DNA from: Thalassia testudinum
Taxonomy: Eukaryota > Streptophyta > Magnoliopsida > Alismatales > Hydrocharitaceae
Direction of reading: 5' to 3'
Assembly (NCBI GenBank): GCA_037157565.1
Contig: JAZHRO010000073.1
Coordinates: forward strand, 20,714,501-20,778,500
DNA: 64,000 nt
This document shows positions 58,390 to 64,000 of the stretch, piece after piece. A model generated the notes under the pieces. It was not told where the DNA came from and made no database searches. It saw only the letters and a program-made list of their open reading frames with translations. Numbering within the stretch: position 1 is the first letter of the stretch; every line of letters starts with the position of its first letter. The position numbers and the translations under genes are program-made.

Positions 58390-59259
58390 CTATACATATA
58401 TCTATCTATACATATAGTTACATACCTATATATATATACATATATATATAAATATATACATATATATACACATATAACTACATATATACCTATATATTTA
58501 TAACCATATATACATATAGATATATTTACATATATACATACATATATATATATATATATTTTTCTTTCACATTACTTACCATACGTTGTATTGTGGGAAT
58601 ACCTGAACCAGTTGCTGATATTCCCCGATACACGTGTACAAAAAGCGTGTTCACACTCATCTTCCACCCATCCACCTTACACTCCATGCGGCACTTCGTC
58701 CTGTTGGTTGCGTCTTCCTAGACAACGACCGACTCGACACCGTGCTACACGCCATCTTCGCCTCAACCCCCCCACCCCTTTATACATATATATATACTAT
58801 AATTACTTTATTTCTATTTCTCTTTCTTGCCATTAAAAAGATAAACAAAAAAATATATAAAAGAAAAAAGATAATCCTTGACTTGCAGGTACTCAATCTT
58901 GCGAATAGCAAGACCAATTTTGGAACCCTAATTTGGCTCAAAGCCAAGAACCTAATTTTGAGGGTGTGCCTCAAGGACAAGAATTATCAGAAAAAAATCT
59001 AAACAGAAAAACACCAAAAACAGAATAAACGAACGGAAGAGATTCGTTGTAGGAAAGGTGTAGAAACTTGACTTCTAACCCCACTTCCCTGAGTTCGACC
59101 TTGGGCCTCAAAGTGACCAAGATAAAATCAAATAGGCCAGGAAAAAAATTATTTTGTAAAGAGATGGTTAGACTCGATTTAGGTTAACCACCATACACAT
59201 TTCAACAATAAAATCACCATATTAACACACCTAACCGGGTCCGACCACCATCCCTTTCA
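56521..59259 (+). mobile_element. Solo LTR, family I, inserted in gag of element B
   Basis: This 2739-bp block runs from TGATTGCACCG to CCTTTCA and is similar over its length to the LTRs of element A. Target duplication GTTCC lies at 56516-56520 and 59260-59264, inside gag, and the reading frame continues across it. The promoter part is the best preserved of the three family I copies (stem-loop 56834-56874, TATAAAAAG 56885-56893). CT, CA and TA repeats cover 57930-58560. A 471-codon open frame at 56736-58151 runs through the GC-rich and microsatellite parts and is not conserved in the other copies. Confidence 0.92.
56834..56893 (+). promoter_or_regulatory. 16-bp hairpin and TATA box of family I LTR
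   Basis: GCATGCACAGCCATGC (56834-56849) pairs perfectly with GCATGGCTGTGCATGC (56859-56874). TATAAAAAG lies at 56885-56893, eleven bases after the hairpin. Confidence 0.7.
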
Positions 59260-59264
59260 GTTCC

Positions 59265-59857
59265 CACCCTTCATGAATTGGTTCTCCTTGGTTTTGATTG
59301 AAAGTAGTAATAGCTTGCCTTAAACCATTAGTTCGACTAATAGGAAAGAATTTCTTTAGAAATGTGGATTCGAGTTCAGCCCAAGTTGAGATTGGTCTTG
59401 CAATTGTTCTGTACCAATAAGCTGCTTTGTCTTTAAGGCTAAAAGAGAACATCTTCATTAGTAGCATTTCCCTATTTTGATTTCAAGGTCCAAGAGTTTG
59501 AGATAGATTCTTTAGGTCTTTAATGTGTTGGAATGGATCCTTGGATGCAAATCCATGAAAGTGAGGGATTAGACCTATAATATTTGGCTTCAATTCAGGA
59601 TCATTCTCCCCAATAGGTATCCTAACATTAGGCTCTACTTGTGCATTAGATGGATTGTAGTAATCTCTAAGTAGAGGCCTTGGACGATTGATTGGTAAAT
59701 CAGAAAGGTCAAAACCTGCCTCAGATTGAGGTGGAGGACGGGTTTGAAGAGTTTGAAGATTATTTAGGGCTATTGTTAATAGATTGATTTGTCTAGTTTG
59801 CTCAAGCATCCTAAGGTTCTGGTTCAGGAGCACCTCATGAACATCAAAAGGTGGCAT
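59265..59857 (-). pseudogene. gag: Gag of element B, upstream part
   Basis: ATG 59857 opens MPPFDVHEV, then a Leu/Gln/Asn-rich stretch, ELKPNIIGLIPHFHGFASKDPF, a stop near 59483, and in another frame KMFSFSLKDKAAYWYRTI and FLKKFFPISRTN. This is the N-terminal half of the Athila-type capsid protein. It is cut at its 3' side by the solo LTR 56521-59259 and lies only 15 bases from the family III LTR at 59873. Confidence 0.88.
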
Positions 59858-61236
59858 CTCCCCCTAACCAGATGTTACGACCTGATTCCCGAATCCCTAC
59901 GAGACACGAGAATTGAACCGACTCGACTGATCCCAAGACCCAGTCGTCCAACGAGAAAGTAATCAAAAGAACAGTAAAATAAACCACATTCATCATGCAT
60001 GTAACTAACAGTAACAAAAGTACAACAGTAAAGAAAAGAACTACTACAGTACACACCACCACAACAGTAGAGAATTAAACAGGTACATAAACATGATGCT
60101 TACGATAAAAGAGTACAATTATAACAGAAAATACTCACTACAACAGAAGAAACAGTACAGTAGGTACAACACAAGTAAAACTACTAGGCTCTACTAGGCC
60201 CAGCACCCTCTGCAGCCGCAGGCTTTGGCTTCTCAACACCTGGTCCTGAAAATGTGACAAAGGTGACACATCAGCGAAACGCTGAGTAGAGTGGCAACCA
60301 ACTAGCTAAGAAAAATAATAAGGTGGACAAGTAGCTGTTATTTTTAATTTCTTTCTTTATTTTCTATTTACTCATTCTTGAATTATTCCTCAGATCTTTC
60401 TCTTGATCTCGAATGTTCCTCGTGGGAACGATCTTGATTGCAGTCTTTTCCGAAAAGTAGAAGTAGCACGTGGTGCTCTCCTGGCCGGGAGAGTCCCCCG
60501 TGGTGGTCCTACCCTTAGTCAACCACCCCAAGGTCACTGACAGACGTAACGGTGACTACTGCACGTACGATAAACGCACGGGTAGCTACCCCGCACTAGC
60601 ATGCGGTCAATCATTTCCGTTAACGGGTGTGTCCAAAGTAAGCACGAAACCAGTATAGGGCAGAGCCCTCTTAGTAACAGGGGTCTAGCCCCTCCACAGT
60701 CCGTGCACCCTCGCCTGACTACCCTGGTTTGCCCAGTGGGCCTAACAAGTCGGTGTAGGACGGCTAGCTGAACCCCGGGCCCCGTGGGGTGGCTAGCTCT
60801 CTCCCTACACTAGCAGCTCTCCCCGGTACGGTGTACGCGAGAGCCAGAAAGTCGGTGCAAAGTGGCCAAACTCACCCCGATCTCGACCTGAGGGCGGCAA
60901 GCTCCCCTCTACACTAAGAGGTAATATGTGCTCTCTTTGGTACCACGTACCCAAGAGACAACGCACTTTCCCGTTCTACTTTTCCAGTTCCATTCCATTT
61001 ATTTTCAAGAGTTCTACTCCTAATTCCCCGTAGGGTTAGTGCTCATGTTTCCTCAGGCCAAGCAATTTTAAGTTTCATCAATTCAGTTTTATTCTCATAT
61101 AGCCTGTGTTTCCAACTTTTAATATGCATTCATATACAAGCAGCTGTTATCCAATTATAGGCAATTATCATTATTCTTTCTACTTTTTCAAGACTGCAAA
61201 TTCATGTATTCACGACATTCGTTTCAGTGTTTCTGT

Positions 61237-61490
61237 TCCTAGGATTCATGCCATACCCTAGGATCTATCATTCAATCTAGTTTTCCAGTCCTAGGATTCA
61301 TGCTATACCCTAGGATCTATCATTCAATCTAGTTTTCCAGTCCTAGGATTCATGCTATACCCTAGGATCTATCATTCAATCTAGTTTTCCAGTCCTAGGA
61401 TTCATGCCATACTCTAGGATCTATCATTCAATCTAATTTTCTAGCCTTAGGATTCATGCCATAACCTAGGATCTATTATTTATCTTACAA
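61237..61490. repeat. 52-bp tandem repeat, about five copies
   Basis: Units starting TCCTAGGATTCATGC(C/T)ATA begin at 61237, 61289, 61341, 61393 and 61445. The inner copies are nearly identical and the last is diverged. The LTR of element C has a single related unit near 35537. Confidence 0.92.
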
Positions 61491-61973
61491 GTGCATTAAT
61501 GTTGATAACTAATCAAGGGGAGACACTCTACCCATGAAACCAGGAGTACTGGGGGCGTGATCAGCAGGTCCGCGTGCCTCCGCAACCCCCAAAGCTACAA
61601 GTACTTTAAACATAAGGATCAAACACAAGGAACTACTCAGAACAGGATACAAGTACTTTAAACAAGTAAAGGAACTAATTATGAGAAGATCGAAATTTTA
61701 AACGTGAAAATTGGACTTCGAACGTACCCTAAACGGGTCAAAAATGACAACTCTGTCCCAAATCAGACGTCTGGAACACCTTTCAGATGTCTTAAACGAT
61801 GGTTCAGATCATACCTCACTTCTGCGCTGTTCTTCAGACGTCCAGGATCTTGCTGAACCATCTGGACCTAGTTCCAGACGTCTGACTATCACTCCGGATG
61901 TCTAGAGACTCTCTCCATCGTCTGGTGCTGTGCCCAGACGTCTGATCTGTGTGGGAGGGTGTGCCCTTGCACC

Positions 61974-63715
61974 TGATTAGCCCATAGTTGTGGGCTATTT
62001 AAGTATTTAAGTGCCTATACATTAGATTAATTCTAACATTTATTTAGTATAAATTAGGATGTAAATAGATTAATTCATAGTTTTAATCTAATTACATAAT
62101 CCATACATTGCATTCATATCTTAAGTGCATTTAGAATTAGCTTAGAATAGCATTCATCTAATTAGATAATCAATTAGGTACATTGTTTTTATTAACATAG
62201 AAGTTGAGGGTCTGTACATAAATGACCCTAATATTTTAACAATATTTTCTTTATTCTTCTTTCAGAACGGTTGTCTGCCGCTCCAACGCCCGGCTGATGC
62301 AGTGAAGAAGCCATTCAAGGGGGAGCGGATGTGGTGGATCTGGTCGGGCTGCTGATTTCAAACTTGTGCAGGCCACTACAAAAGGAGGAGGGAGGCAGCC
62401 GAGCTCAGGAGGCCTCCGCCACCGACCCACCACTGTGCAGAGAGAACCTCTCTCTTCCACTCCACACTGCCGGCCTCTACCGTGGCGGCGAGTCTCCACC
62501 ACCGTGGGCGTGTGGTGTGACAGGCCACACCGCCATCCGAAGCTCGCCTGCATTACCGTGAGCACCTTAGCGTGCAACTCCCTCGCCGTTGTCACCAACC
62601 ACCACCGCCACAACCACCGTCACTGCAATCACCTTCTCATTCACTTAAGATGTCCGAAAAATTTCCCGAACGTCTGAAGGTACCCGCTCACCTGCGATCA
62701 CTCGCCCATCTCACCGTTCACGCCCGCACCACCACCCCCGCGCCTGCGCCTTCATCCGTGCGCACCCACGCCTGCAGCGCCACCCACCAGCCTCCAGCGC
62801 AACTGCGCCCACCATCAGCCTTCGCCATCTCCACGCGCCTGCAGCTCACGCCATCTCCACACACTCACCGGCTGCAGCGCCCTCCTCCAACCGCGCCTGC
62901 AGACCCGCACAACCGAGCACGCCTCCTCCCGCGCCTGCCGCTTGCAAGCGCCATTCACTCGCGCCTGCAGAGCCCTTCGCCCACGCGCCTGCACCCTCCA
63001 ACAACGCCTGCAGTCCACGCCGTTCACCACTGTGCCTGCAGAACCGCCAGCAGCGCCCTCCGCCCGCGCTTGCTGCAGCCTGCGCAACCCCACCAGCTGC
63101 AGCCGCACCCGCTCAACCGCCTGCAGACCCGTCCTCCTGCGCCTGCAGAGCCGTCAGCAGCAGCGCGCGAGCAGATCTTACGCCAACAGCCGCGCGAGCT
63201 CACCGGCTGCAACACCTCCGCCGGAGCTCGTCCGGCCACCTTCGGCCGCCGCGCGACTCGCCGCCACCACCGATTCGAAGCTCTTGGTCCAAGGGACCTC
63301 CTCCGAGCTTCCCGCGCCCGGCCATCGGCTCCTCTTCGCGCAAGACAACGGGGAAAAATTCCCTTGTTTTGCTACAGGAAACCTTCAATTAAAATTTACA
63401 TTTTCTACCATTGCCAAATTTTAATCTTATTTTATTAACTCTGCATTGCGGAAAATATCCTATAGTTTCTCATAATTGCCATTTCAGCATTGTTTCTTGC
63501 TTAAATCTTAATCTAAAGGCAATCTTGGCTTGGTTCTTGTCCAAATTGACTACGAACAAACATTTTTAAGTGGCGCGAATTTTAATACGTTATTGCCTCC
63601 TTGTGGATACGACCCGCTCCTCTGCGAGTGGTTATTTCTTGTTAAAAATTGATTAGTCTATTTTTCCACCACATTAAACTACAAACGACTTTAAAAGCGA
63701 AAGATCGACAAGTCA
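61974..63715 (+). mobile_element. Solo LTR, family IV, inside the family III LTR
   Basis: The block runs TGATTAGCCC ... GACAAGTCA, 1742 bp, flanked by GCACC (61969-61973) and GCGCC (63716-63720), a 4-of-5 duplication. The flanks together align to uninterrupted sequence in the LTR of element C around 36050. Its end (CTTGTGGATACGACC, TTTTCCACCAC, AAAGCGAAAGATCG) matches the solo LTR 52097-53792. GC-rich open frames at 62570-63440 are low-complexity Ala/Pro/Arg tracts without a recognisable protein. Confidence 0.78.
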
Positions 63716-64000
63716 GCGCCTTCCCAAACGAAACCTGCACGCATACGTAAACGATCACAACACGGCACGTCTCAGGGCTTTCGGTGGAACGGCCTGCATG
63801 ACCGCATCCGCAGAAAGGAAGAAGAACGAGAATATCGTACCTTTTAGACGTCTGGATCTCACTCCAGATGTCCCCTGTGCCGTCTGGACATAGGTCCAGA
63901 CGTTTGATTCTGGGAAATTTTCCCATAATCAGGACATCCTCGCCTTCCGCTTGTTGCTCACGGTTGCACCGTGCCGCACTCGCCTGCTGCCTAAGCTGTA

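Larger units (their letters stand above)
46099..59872 (-). mobile_element. Element B: Athila-like retrotransposon split by three solo LTRs
   Basis: On the minus strand gag, protease, RT, RNase H and integrase occur in order, all closely resembling element A. Neither LTR of element B is present: the 3' end is cut at 46098 by a junction with the LTR of element C, and the 5' end stops just before the gag ATG at a family III LTR (59873). Solo LTRs interrupt gag (56521-59259) and RT (49269-52026 and 52097-53792), each with target duplications that lie in conserved codons. It is the oldest layer in this part of the window. Confidence 0.88.
59873..64000 (-). repeat. Family III LTR running off the right edge
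   Basis: The plus strand starts TGTTACGACCTGATTCCCG and follows the LTR of element C (34087) for long stretches, for example CCTCGTGGGAACGATCTTG at about 60418 and the TAGCTACCCC block near 60590, and the CAGACGTCTG palindromes (61764-61945, 63844-63907). A 52-bp tandem repeat expands at 61237-61490. It is interrupted by a family IV solo LTR (61974-63715) and continues to the window end. Whether it belongs to a full element or is a solo LTR cannot be decided here. Confidence 0.8.

Noticed and set aside
45872..59900. The LTRs at 45872 and 59873 as the two LTRs of a single element containing B
   Set aside because: The 45872 LTR has its primer site on its left, so its own interior is element C. 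Both LTRs start with the same end in the same orientation, but the coding region between them is Athila-like, with an integrase lacking a chromodomain, and the first LTR is truncated.
62572..63438. A 288-codon open frame near the right end
   Set aside because: Ala/Pro/Arg-rich low-complexity inside a family IV solo LTR. The related LTR at 52097-53792 has no equivalent frame.

Overview
The window looks like transposon-packed intergenic DNA from a large flowering-plant genome. It holds no intact host gene. It contains Ty3/Gypsy elements of Athila and Tekay/Del type, a Ty1/copia solo LTR, and a CACTA DNA transposon carrying pieces of two host genes with spliceosomal introns (COP9 signalosome subunit 2 and ribosomal protein L19). 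I cannot name the species. No rRNA, tRNA or CRISPR array was seen.

Layout. 421-about 8130: a degraded minus-strand LTR, interrupted by a 7.1 kb CACTA element (446-7536). The CACTA element carries the captured gene fragments, and one of these is split by a copia solo LTR (1399-2807, TSD AGCTG). 8131-9763: nothing coherent. 9769-24208: element A, a full-length Athila-like element (LTRs 9769-12595 and 21360-24208, TSD TGGTG) with decayed gag, PR, RT, RNase H and IN. 24382-33413: element D, a 9.0 kb non-autonomous element (LTRs 24382-27135 and 31644-33413, TSD ATAGA). It has no gag or pol but carries one long, unrecognised reading frame (28372-30024) broken by a single amber codon. 34087-46098: element C, a minus-strand Tekay/Del chromovirus with chromodomain, RNase H, RT, PR and gag. 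Its leader holds a further LTR-like block (41634-45688), and its right LTR is cut after 227 bp. 46099-59872: element B, a minus-strand Athila-like element whose gag and RT are split by three solo LTRs (49269-52026, 52097-53792, 56521-59259). 59873-64000: another Tekay-family LTR leaving the window, itself split by a solo LTR (61974-63715).

How it fits together. Target-site duplications fix most insertion boundaries and their order. Family I comprises element A and the solo LTR at 56521. Family II comprises element D and the solo LTR at 49269. Family III comprises the Tekay LTRs at 34087, 45872 and 59873. Family IV comprises the solo LTRs at 52097 and 61974. Five solo LTRs against two TSD-bounded full elements indicates frequent LTR-LTR recombination. 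Element D shares the tRNA-Asp type primer site and the 3' motifs of the Athila-like elements, so it was probably mobilised in trans. The points most worth following are the unknown reading frame of element D, the two-gene capture in the CACTA element, and snRNA-type promoter motifs (USE plus TATA) in several LTRs.
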